In this document: in pieces, positions 47,288-58,884 of the stretch
Numbering within the stretch: the stretch's first letter is position 1
Layout: each line of letters starts with the position of its first letter
Source: Mimachlamys varia
Taxonomy: Eukaryota; Mollusca; Bivalvia; Pectinida; Pectinidae
NCBI GenBank assembly: GCA_947623455.1
Contig: OX392543.1
Coordinates: 20,458,757 to 20,522,756, forward strand
Length of the DNA stretch: 64,000 bases
Direction: 5' to 3'
Program-made: the position numbers and the translations under genes
The notes under the pieces: model-generated
The model's database searches: none
What the model saw: the letters and a program-made list of their open reading frames with translations, nothing else
Told to the model about the DNA's origin: nothing

Positions 47288-49808
47288 ATTCCAAGCGGAA
47301 GACTGGTACTTATGATCATCGTGTTCACAATTACTGTTTTTCCACAGGTAAGTTGGCGTGAACGATGTTCTTTTTCTTTTTATATCCCCACATAGTTGGT
47401 GCAGTTGTTTTGTACAGACTTGATTTACTTTAGTACAGTTTATTTGATTTAATGCATCGATACGTAAATTTGATTATAATATGCTTTTTTCTAGATTAAT
47501 TCATCCATTTTTGTAGTTTCGCAATATATGTATATAAAATCCTGGAAAACGATTTTCCACCAAACTTGAAATATATTTATTCTTATAGTGATTAAAGTTA
47601 TTCTGCAACGAAAAAGTCTTTTTAATAAATTATTATCGCTCCCCTGAATACATTAGTATCTAGGTAATCGTGGTTAAATATTTTCCAAAAAGATCCATTT
47701 AGTACTTTGGTCAAAATTTAGTAAAAATCCATTTAAACTATAGGATAAGTAGTGATTTGAAAGGCCTTACCTTTATTTCCATTTTTGGGCCCCGCTCCTC
47801 TGGCCCCTAAGCGGTAAGCATCACCTTTTATGCAAAATCTGTTCCTCTTATCCAAGGATGATTCTGACCAAATTTGGTGAAAATCCATTGATAACTTTAT
47901 GACTAGTAGCGATTTAAAGGAATTACCTCTATTGCCAACCCCTCTGGCCCCTTGAGTACCAGAGTCACCATTTATGCAAAAACTGCCCCCCCCCCCCCCA
48001 AATTTGAAGATTTGAAGGAAATGGTTACGGACGACGCGCCATGGCTTAAAATAAAATTCAGAGAATACCAAAGCGTCAACAAAACCATAATCCGAACTCA
48101 AAATCGATTAAACTAGGGGCAAAATAGGAACAAAGGAAAGATTAACATGGAGACTCTCGTAAAATCACAAGAGAATAAGACCAGGTGTTCCGGAAGAGTA
48201 AGCGTCTTCTGCTTATCGACGACACCCGCCATGTAAATCTTGGTTACATCCAAGTACGCATCAATCCTCAAATTGAGAATTGAGTCAACATTGTCATCAC
48301 AACAAGTAAACACACTAACAAGCAAACTCAAAAACGTCCATCTTCATATCACACAAAGATACAGAATATTTTTCGATGCGATCAAGATCGCGACCATAAA
48401 ACTTGCCCATAGTCCTCATCAACCTGCATTTCTCGAATCCCTGTGCCGTAAGTTTGTTCGTCAGCAGTTGACATCTATCACGAAAATCTCGATGTTCAGA
48501 GCAAGCCCTAGAATAACGGATCAACTGCGACATGTAAACACCATAGGATGGAGAAGTACGGATGTTATTATCAAGAAAGGGAAAGTTCACGATCGGAAAT
48601 CGAAATTGTCACGTTAACCATACAGCTTAGTGGTAAGTTGCCCGTGTTGGTCATAGTTTAAGTAAAGATCGAGGTAAGAAGCTGATGTAGGAGAGTCTGT
48701 TGTGTCTTTAATATCAAGTTCAGTAGAGTATATACGATCGACTAGGTCAGCAAACTTCTTGTTTATATACAACACATCGTCGATATACCTGAACGTGAAA
48801 TTGAAAGATTTGGCAAGGTTTTTGTTACCCGTCCTGATAAGCCCCTCGACAAAAAAGCTCACCGGGTCTTTGGTCAGGTGAGCTAAAAACTACATTACCT
48901 CCATCTTTACTTAAACTACGACCAACATGGACAGCATACTACTACGCTATACGATAGACGTGATGATTTCAATTTTCAGATCGTGAACTTTCCATTTTTT
49001 ATAGAAACATCCCTGCTTCCCCAACCTATGGTGTTTACATGTCGCAGTTGATTCGATATTCTAGGGCTTGCTCTAAATATTGGGGTTTTCGTGATCGATG
49101 TCGACTGCCGAGTAACAAACTAACAACACAAGGATTCGATAGATGCCGGTTGATCAGAACTATGGGCAAGTTTTATGGTCGCCATCTTTGTCTCATTGAG
49201 AAATATTCTGTATCTTCAATAATATAAAAATTGACGTTTTTGAGTAAGCTCATTAGTGTTTTCTTGATACTCGGTTCTCGGGTGTCGTCGGTATTCTCTT
49301 ATTTATTTATTACATAAATGCCCTTTCCCCCATATGAAATTAGTGCTTCATGCTTGTCACGTATGCGAAGTTCGATGACATTGGATGGGTAACACTTAAT
49401 CCCCCCCCCCCCCCAATTCATGGCGGGGGCATACAATGTCCATGAAATTATTTTGCTAAATATCTTAATTTGTCTTTTCCTAGGAGTTGCCGTCTTATCT
49501 CTCAAATAGGAATCTTACATGTTTCAAATGTCCAGCAGGATTTCGCTCTTTTGGGGATTGCAGCACTAACAACACAATCGCAAACTGTACAAAGTGTTCA
49601 CCGGGGCGTTACAACAATGCCCCCGGTATCAACAGGCATTGTGCAACATGCACAACACAATGCCCAATAGGTTTAATAGTGGTGTCTAATTGCTCGTCTA
49701 CAGCTGATTTAAAATGTGATTGTCCACCAGGAAAGGTACGGAAGAACGACACTCACGAACCTGAATGTGTGGAACCTCCCACACAGTCACCTCCAAAAAC
49801 AACAAATT
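47288..49808 (+). CDS. TNFR-like paralogue, first two coding exons, start codon altered
   Basis: Two exons parallel those of the 15.5-kb TNFR gene. Exon 47288-47347 is 60 nt after TTTCAG and ends CAG/GTAAGT. It reads as a hydrophobic leader (LMIIVFTITVFPQ) in phase 0, but the position matching the paralogue's ATG is ATT. The only in-frame ATG is codon 9, which would leave a 12-residue leader. Exon 49484-49808 follows TTTTCCTAG and ends in GTAAGT at phase 1, as in the paralogue. It encodes the same cysteine framework (CFKCPAGFR, CTKCSPGRYNN, VVSNCSSTADLKCDCPPG), clearly diverged outside the cysteines. No stalk, transmembrane or tail exon could be found up to 64,000. The gene either continues past the window with long introns or was cut short; the LINE at 50.8-54.1 kb lies just downstream. 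An upstream exon could supply the ATG. Confidence 0.7.
48050..48865 (-). pseudogene. Penelope-like fragment: RT C-terminal half plus 3' region
   Basis: Minus-strand pieces in order: GLIRTGNKNLAKSFNFTFRY directly followed by IDDV (48862 onward), DIKDTTDSPTSASYLDLYLN, then YGVYMSQLIRYSRACS and GKFYGRDLDRIEKYSVS. After the coding part comes a stretch reading TLPEHLVLFSCDFTR in one frame. Further copies of that stretch occur elsewhere in the window (see the 3'-end repeats). The YIDD box is intact here, but the N-terminal half is missing. It lies head to head with another fragment at 48890-49230. Confidence 0.7.
48861..48895 (-). repeat. Solo terminal hairpin of the H family
   Basis: AAGCTCACCGGGTCTTTGGT then CAGGTGAGCTAAAA reads, reversed, as the left end of H2/H4 with its hairpin, but no core follows. 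It sits at the junction of two inverted Penelope fragments. Confidence 0.6.
48890..49230 (+). pseudogene. Penelope-like RT C-terminal fragment, inverted partner
   Basis: Plus-strand remnant reading DRRDDFNFQIVNFPFFYRN, YGVYMSQLIRYSRACSKYW and GKFYGRHLCLIEKYSVS. It is homologous to the C-terminal part of the minus-strand fragment just to the left but starts later in the protein. Between the two lies a 35-bp terminal hairpin of the AGCTCACC family (48861-48895). Confidence 0.68.
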
Positions 49809-50866
49809 GTAAGTGACTTATTTATGAGTACAAACAGGTTAACGTTCTAATTTTTTGCAGGCATTGCTAATGGTATATCCGAGAAGCAATCCAAAATCAT
49901 TCTTAATCACCTAAGGGCAAAATATTTGCTCACACAAAAAGTGACATTCGTCATCATATCTTTTAAATAGCAGTATGTTTGCTTTAATCAAGGGGCTTTT
50001 TAAGTTTGAGGAAAAAACTCCTCCAAATATGGTTCAGTGTGCAATAACCAAAACGTTCAGCATGATGTTATTCAGTTAGTATTTTTTTGCCGGAAAGTAT
50101 CAGGTTTATTCCAATGAATCGCTTTCACTTAAAGTCAGGGCCATATGGATCACATCTGTCTAAACAAGAGATCCAAGAGGGATTTTTACGCCCACCATAG
50201 ACAGTCTTCATTTGCTCTTTAAAAAATGGATCGTTTCTTTTATATAAGATTTGAAGGTTACATGGAGGGTTCCTCAAAGAAAAATTCACTATTTTCATTT
50301 CAGAAAATTTTATTGAATAACAATAGGATTGGACAACAGGCTGTGCCTATATTAGTCCTCTCCTAGCCAGAATTACAAAAACATATATAATATATTGAGA
50401 GAAAGAAAAACAAAGTATTGATATATATATATATGTACATATAGAATACTTAGTTACAGAAAGTGATGCAAGGGAAGTAACTCACACAGACGTTTCATTA
50501 TCAATAAATGAGTAAGTACAAATGTATAGATAAGCCTCATTTTTTAGAATAATTTTCTCCAGTGTTACACAGCAACTAGATCCACAAACTACTAGGACTT
50601 CTGACCAAAATGTCCTTTGCCATACACTGGCTGCGGCCATTCACCCAAGTAGTTTGTGGATCCATGCCATACAACACTAGGAGATTTATGGTAATTAATA
50701 TCTTGTAAATTTAGAATAATTTGTATCAGCCAAAGTCATCATTTTTTCAACTGGTACCTGCGTTTATCAAGTATAAAATAAATAATATTTATTATTTCTT
50801 TATATGTTTTATGTGAAGACTTATATGTAGAATATATTTGTTTTAAAGTGTATATAGCAGCTAATT
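49809..50866. other. Intron or 3' flank of TNFR gene 2 and LINE 3' region
   Basis: No stalk or membrane exon found. An AT dinucleotide tract (about 50420) and a 14-bp inverted pair (GATCCACAAACTAC near 50579, mirrored near 50650) are present. Confidence 0.45.
50164..50235 (-). repeat. End fragment of an H3-like element
   Basis: ACAAGAGATCCAAGAGGGAT then ACGCCCACCATAGAC; only the terminal part is present. Confidence 0.45.
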
Positions 50867-52258
50867 TCAGCAAGAGAATCTTTTTGTATCCGTGATAAAG
50901 ATCGATACATTTTCAGGTATAGTGGTATTAATATCATCGCTACATTGGGAACAACCTTTGAGTAGGACATTTAGGTTATAATGTTCATGATCTTCATTCT
51001 GCATCGAGGCCATTAAAACACGTCTTTGATTACTAAATTTTTTACAATCAAAAAGATAATGATAGGTTGATTCTTGATCCTGTCCACACTCACAAGTAGG
51101 TGAATCAGATAAGTGATCATTATAAAGGTCAAGTTTCAGGTTACTGGCATTATTACGCAGCTGGCATAATATGATATTTGTTTGTCTACATCCAGAGTTT
51201 TTAAATATTTGTGTTACATCATTTTGGGATTTGTTAAGGTCTTTTACATGCTTTTTGAACTGTGATAGGGACTCGGAGTTTATAATGCTAGTATCTAATT
51301 TGTTAAACATATTTAAGTGGCAGGGAAGAAACTGTTAAAATAATTATCTGTTCGACAGAGAGGTAGATTGAAAATTCTATTTTCCCTTAGCTGGTATCTT
51401 GAAATTGAGGAATCATTAATAAATGAATCTACAATATCTAACAAGTATGATGGAGAGTCATTATGCAGAATTCTATACATTAAAATTAATTTTTGTTTAT
51501 TTCTTCTCTCGGATAGTGATTCCTATTCTAATTCTCTATAAAGTACCACGACGTAAGCCTGTAATTATTCTAGCTGCATCTAACTGAACTGATTCGAGGA
51601 GAATTCTTTCTTGCTCTGAACAATTATCCCATACTACACTTGCATATTCCAGTACTGGTCTTATATAAGAAGTATACATTATATTAAGTGATTTTCTATC
51701 TACAGAGTTTTTTTAATTTCTTAGTATATTATTTCTTTTATATGCCTTTTCATAAGTTCTTTGTATATGTTCTGCCCATTTGCCATCTTCAGTAAAAGTA
51801 AGACCAAGATGATTATGTGATCTACTGTTAGTTAGTGGTTCATTAAGGAAAGAAATAGGTTCTTTTTTTCTAGTGAAAATAACAGTTTCAGTTTTTGCAG
51901 CATTAAATTTCAAATCCCACTTTTTTGCCCATGTACTTATATTTTGGAGATCATTTGTTAGACTTTCTGCTGCTTCAATAGGATTATTATCAATAATTAC
52001 GTAAAAAGACGTATCATCAGCAAACAATTTAATATAATTATTAACTTGGTCTGTTATATCATTTATGTAAAGTAAAAATAAAAAAGGCCCAAGAATTGAT
52101 CCCTGAGGAACCCCGGCATTAACAGTAGTGAAATTTGAAGCTAACAATTTACCTTTTATTCCATATGACTCTAGTTTGATTATAAGGCCCTCATGCCATA
52201 CCCTATCAAACGCTTTGCTCACATCACAGAATACAAATCGAACTTCCTTACCCCTGTC
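50867..52258 (-). pseudogene. LINE ORF continued: RT palm and C-terminus, several stops
   Basis: Continues the frame of the upstream LINE ORF after the TAA at 52259-52261. RT motif A is FCDVSKAFDRVWHEGL, motif B is NAGVPQGSILGPFLFLLYIND, and catalytic motif C is LFADDTSFY. Between A and B, GIKGKLL runs straight into ASNFTTVNAGVPQGS, so the usual roughly 15-25 residues are missing. Another TAA follows at about 51713, then frameshifts and stops. The C-terminal block at 51310-50867 carries a CxCGxxxxxxxHxxxxC pattern (CECGQDQESTYHYLFDC), typical of LINE C-termini. The copy is dead. Its 3'UTR runs below 50866 with no clear end. Confidence 0.82.
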
Positions 52259-54096
52259 TTAATTACTTACTATTGTGTGATACATTGATAAAAGCTGGTT
52301 TACAGTTGAGTCACCTGGTACAAATCCAGATTGGTGTTTAGATATGATTTCACTATCAACAAGGTAGTTATACAAATGTTTGAAAATAATCTTTTCAATA
52401 ATTTTACTAAAGCATGATGTGATTGATATCGGTCTGTAATTTGTAACTTCATTCTGTGACCCTTTACCCTTATAAATAGCATTCACATTTGCCAGTTTCC
52501 AGGATGTTGGTATTTTCTCAGTTTCTATTGTTTTATTAAATAACAAATAAAGAGGTAATGAAATGGAGGAATGAAGCTGTTTGATAATTTTTGGCATCAT
52601 CTCATCTGGACCTGGCGGTTTTTTATCGTTAAGGATTTGTAACTGGTCTAATACATCTTGCTCAGAGATACGAATATTATCTAGTTTAAAAGGAAAACTA
52701 TTAGCAAAGGGAGGTAATTGTTCTAGATCAGGAGAGGAAGTTGCTATAGAGGAGAAATAATTATTAAGAGTCACAGCTTTCTCAGTTGGGTGTTGGATAC
52801 TCGTTCCTTCATGATATATTGGTGGTATACTTTTCGATTTATTATTAAAATTCAAAACAGATTTAGCAACTTTCCACCACTTACTAATGGGTACAGATTT
52901 ATCACATAAAGATTTCTGGAGATTTTCAAAGTAGACCTTTTTAGCATTTCTTATCATATCAACTGCTTCATTTCTAATTAACCTTAAAGTTTCCAAATGA
53001 GTCTGGCTATTATTAGATTTTGCTTTTTTGTGAATTCTATTTTTACGTCTTAATATCAGTCTAATTTCCCTGGTCATCCACGGTTTATCATCTGGTCGTA
53101 TAGTTATGAATTTTGAGGGTATACATTTCGAAATCTGATCAGAAATAGCTAAAGTAAGTATATTGTTAAATTCTTCAGTACTATTTTTTTGATAGATTGT
53201 TCTCCAATCAATTTCCCTCAAAGACATATTCATTTTCTTAAAATCTGCATTTTCATATTTAAGTATTTTTTTTTTGTATGACTTATGTTTGAAAACCGAG
53301 TAAAAAATAACAAAACTGATAGGTGAATGATCGCTACATAATTGTGGGCTAACTAATGTACTTTGAATCAATCGACTGATGTTTGTTAACAATATATCTA
53401 ATGATGTAGAACTATGTGCTGTTACACAAGTATGCTCTTTTATCATGCTTACAATGCTATACCTAGTTAGAAGCTTAGAAAGATGAGAGTTTGGTCGTAG
53501 TTTTAACATGTCAATATTTATGTCACCTGTAATAATTATATCTAGAGTTGTGTTTGTTGCATTTTCAAGTATAGCATCTAATTTTGTCCAGTACTCAACA
53601 TTTGCATCAGGGGGTCTATATAAACATCCTAGTAAAAACTTATGATTCTCTGCATATACTTCAATCCATAAAATTTCAATGTCGTCATTCTCTAAATCAT
53701 GTCTCCGTTTGGTTATAACTGTATCTTTATAGTAAATACCCCCACCAAAACCTGTTAATCTATCCCTCCTATGTGGTTCATTAAGGTGTGAATCAATCAG
53801 AATGTCATCACTACATATTTCTTTATTAAGATGAGTCTCTGTCAGACAGATAATATCATTTTCGGCAAATTCTGCTTCAATGATATCCAGCTTATTACGA
53901 ACTGATCTTACATTAAGATGGGTAATTTCAAGATTGCTCTGGGGTCCAGGATTTAATTCTACATCATTACTCAGAATTATCAATATGTTAAGGACATATA
54001 TATTAAAATCATTAATGTTTATTATTACAAGCTTTACCGAACATAATCTTACAGTGTACTGGAATGATGAACGTATCAGCTGAAGGCAGCTAAACT
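52259..54096 (-). pseudogene. LINE ORF: 2A-like motif, AP endonuclease, RT fingers
   Basis: A minus-strand frame is open from about 54096 down to a TAA at 52259-52261. The first recognisable block is a hydrophobic stretch (LNILIILSN) followed directly by DVELNPGP, matching the 2A recoding consensus D(V/I)ExNPGP. Next comes an AP-like endonuclease: LNVRSVRNKLD, CLTETHLN, GGGIYY, GCLYRPPD, ITGDINIDML, LDILLTN, SDHSPISF. An RT N-terminal region follows: KKPPGPDEMMPKIIK, TNYRPISITSCFSKII, HQSGFVPGDSTVNQLL. The TAA splits this from the palm domain in the same frame. No in-frame ATG precedes the 2A motif, so the 5' end is truncated or uses a non-AUG start. The type is APE-class, CR1/L2/Jockey-like; the exact clade is not assigned. 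Confidence 0.85.
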
Positions 54097-54546
54097 AAAC
54101 ACTAATGCAAGAAACGCTGTTCGGCATTACTTCAAACTGGGAGTGGAATGATGGGATAGCATGTTATCTTTGTGTCCGGTTATCTCATCAGTTGAGAAAA
54201 CATAACATTTAATGGAATGTTACCAATTTTAACCCTCTAGATATGTTTCATACACTTTTCGAATATTCCGGAATTTGCAAATTTTCATTTCAGTTCAATC
54301 AGCTATATTAGTATCACCTTTACATACACTTGCACAAAGCAGTTTCAACGTTTGTGTGTAGTAAGTAGAAATCTGGGTGAATAAGGTTGAAAGACAAGTT
54401 CATGAGTTGGCATTAAAATGAGGCAACAGAATCACAGAGCCACTGGACTCTTTTGGTTCCTCATCTTGCCTGCATTCTGAACCATTCCACATATAAAATA
54501 AGCCAATATATGCAATATATGTATGCCGATTTTGATTTAACTTGAT

Positions 54547-54990
54547 CAAACAACCTTGAAACTTGAACTTGTCCAAGACATGTTAATCCTCTACATGTGT
54601 GTGAAGTTGGTGAAAATCCATGAAGAAACAAAGCCACTACAGTGGTGACAATTATTGTCTAAAAAAGCAACAGTGACCTTGACCCAACAACCCTGAAACT
54701 TGAACTTTCAACTTGCCAAAGATATTATTAACTCTGTATGTATAAGATTGTGTGGTTTGATGAAAATCCATTAGCAAAGGAAACCATTCGAGTGCTGACA
54801 ATTATTTTCTAAAAATAGCCACAGTGAACTTGACCTTGACCTGATAACCCTTAAACTCGAACTCATCAATGATATTTTTGATTTTGTATTAGTATGTGTA
54901 GTTTGATGAAATCTATGAAGATATGAAGCCACTAGAGTGCTGACAATGAATTTCTAAAAATAGCAACTGTGACGTTGACCTTACAACCCT
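54547..54990 (+). repeat. About 145-bp tandem repeat, three units
   Basis: CAACCYTGAAACTTGAAC recurs at about 54551 and 54689, with a diverged form at 54845; each unit also has GATGAAAATCCAT, TGCTGACAATTATT and CAGTGACCTTGACC-like blocks. Possibly the core of a decayed H-type element; no ends seen. Confidence 0.65.
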
Positions 54991-55217
54991 TAAGATATTT
55001 TGATTTTGTGCAAGTACTGTAAAAGTGAAATACTTCGTGGTTTGGAAATTTTCGCTTATATCGCTGCCAATTAATTTTTCCAGATGTACATTGTATCCAC
55101 ACGCGAAAATATTTGATACCATTCAATTTCTACAATGGATAGTATATGTCACATTGCTAAACAGAAGACTGACAGCACAAACATTCCCACACTGCTAACA
55201 GTTTGGAGGCTGACTAA

Positions 55218-55890
55218 GCGAACAAGAGCACCGCGAGCAGAGGCATGATACGCCTGTCGTACCATATCGGAAGTATAATGGTATGTAAACACAAAAAAAG
55301 TTTCTACATAATGCCCCAAATTGCATCAGATACAAGTTCCAAAGGGCCATAACTCTAGTAAATATTGTCAAATCAAACTGTCTTTCAGGAAACACAACTT
55401 CATGTCATGATGATAAGGCCTTGCGAATTTGAAAGATATCAATTGGAAACAGTAGGAGAAGATCTCCAGACAAATAACAGTTTACGACAGAAATGCATTG
55501 TCTACGTAATGCCTATATTAAACTATACAATGCTGTTACGCAAAAAGTTGAAATGACTCAACAAAACCTGTTATAGATGTTAAATGTTATAGCTTTTCGA
55601 AGTACCATAACAAATTTTAGAGGAGATGAAAAAAACACAAAAAAGTTCAGACGTTTTCTACATAATGGATGAAATTATGTCCCAAAGGGCCATAACTCTA
55701 GTGAATATTGTCGAATCAAACTGTAAATCATGAAAACACAACTAAATGTCATGGGGGTCAGGCCTAGCAAGTTTTAAAGAAATCGGTTGAAAACTGTAGG
55801 AGGTGATCTCCGGACAAATAAAAGGTTACGACGAACAGACGGACAACGCCATACCATAATAGGTCCCTTCATTTTTGACGGGTGTATATC
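55218..55890 (-). mobile_element. Tandem-core element H5
   Basis: Begins AACAAGAGCACCGCGAGCAG. Two units (about 55338 and 55680) share CCAAAGGGCCATAACTCTAG, AATATTGTCRAATCAAACTG and GATCTCC..GACAAATAA blocks. Ends near TTTTTGACGGGTGTATA. Confidence 0.5.
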
Positions 55891-56138
55891 AATTTCACAC
55901 TCAAGTTTGATGGAAGTTTATGAAAGAAAGAAAGAAGTGCTGACAAACTTCAGTGGACAGACAGATGGCTAGGAAAAGTACTTGTATTTCTACACAAACC
56001 CCCCTGCAACCTGAAACATTAAGGATGAAATATATTTTTTGATATATGACTTCATTCCGAGATAATTTTGCTAGTTTGACACGTCAATTACTCTTTCCGG
56101 TTCATCATGACACAGTGGTACCAATGGGTTTAACTAGT

Positions 56139-56345
56139 CCTTGTGGTGGCCGAGTGGTTAAAGGTGTTCTGACATTCTACCACTAGCCCTCCAACCCTGA
56201 GAACTTGCGAGTTCAAAACAAATGTGAGGCAGTTGCCAGGTACTGACCGTAGGTCAATGGCTTTTACTCTGGTTACGCAGGCTTTCCTCCACCTCCAAAA
56301 CCTCCTTAAATGACCTGACTGTTAATAGGACAAAATAAACCAAGC
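56139..56345 (+). mobile_element. tRNA-derived SINE
   Basis: TGGTGGCCGAGTGGTTAAAG is a box A as in type II tRNAs, and GCGAGTTCAAAAC is a box B. The body has GGCTTTCCTCCACCTCCAAA and a tail TGTTAATAGGAC. Two SINE tails of the same type occur at 15343 and about 41780. Confidence 0.75.
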
Positions 56346-57211
56346 CTCATAATTAGAAATGACTGAGAGACATAAATGCCCAACCCCCCCCCCCCCCTTC
56401 CCCCATATGAAATTATTTCTTAATGCTTAATTATTATTACACATGTGAAGTTTGATGACAATCGGATTAGTAGTTATTTAAATAAGCTGGTTACATTACC
56501 ATGGGACATGACGGACATGGATACACTATATGCCCCCCCTCCCATTGCATGACAGGGGCATAAAAATCATGTAAACATTGTGAGTCTTAAGCAGAACATT
56601 GAAAGAAAATCCCCTTCCAAGAAGAAGCTGGGTGATTCAAGCAAAACAATTCTTATCAATGTTTTTTTTCCAAACATTTTGCACATATATATACATTAAG
56701 GTGTCCTCTGTAGCATATTATCATATTGTGACCCGTTTCTTTGTATACAAAGGAGGTAATTCAATCTAATTATCTCCCTTTTCACACAAAATGCAATATT
56801 CACAAAGAAAAAATTGAATTATCAGTCGTAAAATATCTATTTTCGGAATCCGCAAATAATACAAGAAGACTTCCTTTCATATAAAAATGATTCATTTTAG
56901 TTTAACCTTAACCTTGAAATATGGCACAGACCTACGTTATAACATTTTCAAATATAATATGCAGTTATATAGTGTATTCATTTACTCAAAATTATGTAAT
57001 ATTTGCACTGAAACTCAATACATGAACAATAACAGCAGAAATGCTTTTCATTTGAGTATGAATGCGAAATCTCTTCTGACGCAACTCCTGGTCTATTGAT
57101 GACATCATTGCATTAACATTGTCCAATGAAAGTCTTTTAAGCTTGCTTTGCTTCGGATATCATGGAGAATATCCCTGGATCAAGTTTATCTGAATTGCAT
57201 ATTGTTTACCT
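56346..57211. other. Probable 3' flank of the Mutator-like gene
   Basis: Contains a poly-C run near 56384 and no convincing exon. Confidence 0.4.
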
Positions 57212-58884
57212 TTATTGAGATGCATTTTTGTTTTTAGAAAATGTAGACTTCAAAGCACTGGTGTTATTCCTAATCCAGTCCTTGTGTACCCCATGTGATT
57301 TATTAAACATTTCCAGGAGATAGCAAGGCTTTTCATTCACCTGAGAAAAAAAATATTGTCAACATACAGTTTCCAAATTTTCACATATATACATATACAA
57401 AATTGACAATAGACAGCTTACCAGTACATTATTTTACTTAGCAAATGTATATTGACCCAAGATATGTTTGTAGAACACTAAACTTTAATCTTCATATAGA
57501 TCTTGACGTAAAGAGAAGTAATGACCTTGACATTTCTCTTGACAAAATATGAAGTGTTTATCTTGTAAAATTAAGTCAAATTTTATCAGAAAATTACAAA
57601 TAAAATTTTAGCTCAAGTCATGATCCGTCAGTATAAAAATAAATACAAATCGTACAACAAATTTAAGATATACATTATACAGAGACAACTTTTTTGAGAT
57701 TTTGCACTAAATTGAGGGTATTTATGAAGCCAACACTTACCTTGTTCAGCCAACTGTATCCTTCATTCTTTTGCATCCCAGCAGAAGATACTCTTGTTTC
57801 CAAAGACTTGGTCAAACCTGTAGAAAGTCATAATGTTATATATAGAGTTAGAAATAATTTATGAATTTCCATTTTCTCCTTTTTGATACAAAAAAAAAAT
57901 ATGAAAAAATATGTGGTATTGATCAAAACTAGACAAAATTATCAAATACCCTTACCCTACCACTTGACATTGACTAAACTGGCTGCTGTGTAATAAGAAT
58001 TCCTGTCTAATATATGGCCAAGTTCTAAGAACTTATACCTATATTACCTCTAATACAAACTGACAATTGTTTAAACAACAGACTAATAGTTTTGGTCCCA
58101 GTGACTTTGGGATTAGACAGCTGGTTAACTTGGCAGTGTACCCTCGTTATACCGCCACCTTTCATCCACAGCAATTATGGCGGTATAACGAGGGTGGCGA
58201 TAGTATCCAATTATGAAAATTATAACCATGAATTAAATTGCATAATAGATTGCATTTCCAACATTTTATTAAAAACGAGCTAAGTACCATATATCATAAT
58301 ATATCGTCATACAGATCTACATTGGCACAAATTTATATTTGAAACTAGTTATTGATCTGATTTTGCCGCTTGCTATTCCAAATGGGACACTAAAGAGTTC
58401 CTCGATCTCCAAAAACAGAACAATATGGCGTTATCTTTGAGGGAAATATATAGTGATTCGGGACGTTGTATTTAAAAGGGTGTGGCGGATGGCGGTATGT
58501 GAGGGTGGCGAACTTAACGAGGAAATTATATAGGACAGAAATCTGTTTTAGAGGTTTAGGTGGCGGTATGCGAGGGTGGCGGTAGATTCGGGTGGCGATA
58601 GGTTGAGGGTACACTGTATATAGTTGAATCAAAATATAAAGTTTTTCACACAGTCTCATGGTAATAAGAGTAAACTGAGAGTGAATGGACTGGTACAAGT
58701 CAGTTTTATAGATACGCAAAATGATCTATATACAATTTTGACTAACTCTACAAACCTGTCCAATTAACATTGCATTAATGTTTTGAAACTGTCTCGGACC
58801 TTCCCAGATGACACTGGCACACACTACAGCTTCTTGTTCTCAAGTCAAATTCCACAATCTTTCCAGTGTTGACACCAATAAGAC
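57212..58884 (-). pseudogene. Mutator-like transposase-derived gene, 3' exons, nonsense-bearing
   Basis: Three minus-strand exons with phase-compatible borders. 58884-58756 follows TTTAATTTTCAG and ends CAG/GTTTGT. 57817-57741 follows TTTCTACAG and ends AAG/GTAAGT. 57340-57212 follows TTTTTTTTCTCAG and ends in TAA, overlapping an AATAAA. The first reads LIGVNTGKIVEFDLRTRSC, then an in-frame TAA just before CNVNWTG. The next reads TKSLETRVSS, then MQKNEGYSWLNK. The last encodes 42 residues starting VNEKPCYLLEMFNK. GVNTGKI, the H-x-C-N-x-N-W-x-G stretch and the C-terminal MQKNEGYS block resemble, from memory, the Mutator-like transposase domain common in invertebrate genomes. The catalytic core between them seems missing, and the TAA replaces the residue before the conserved Cys. 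A host-domesticated gene is possible, but the stop argues for decay. Confidence 0.55.
58133..58615. mobile_element. MITE with pogo/Tc1-mariner-like ends
   Basis: Ends CAGTGTACCCTCGTTATACC and (reversed) CAGTGTACCCTCAACC, each followed by CGCCACC-type repeats. CAGTG..CCTCG..TAT is the usual look of pogo-like termini. The right flank is TA, the left is not. Inner hairpin 58139-58188. It lies in an intron of the Mutator-like gene. Confidence 0.55.

Noticed and set aside
49861..49980. Third exon of TNFR gene 2 after an acceptor-like TTTTTTGCAG
   Set aside because: It would require a 52-bp intron and shows no similarity to the gene 1 stalk exon; the frame ends in TAG.
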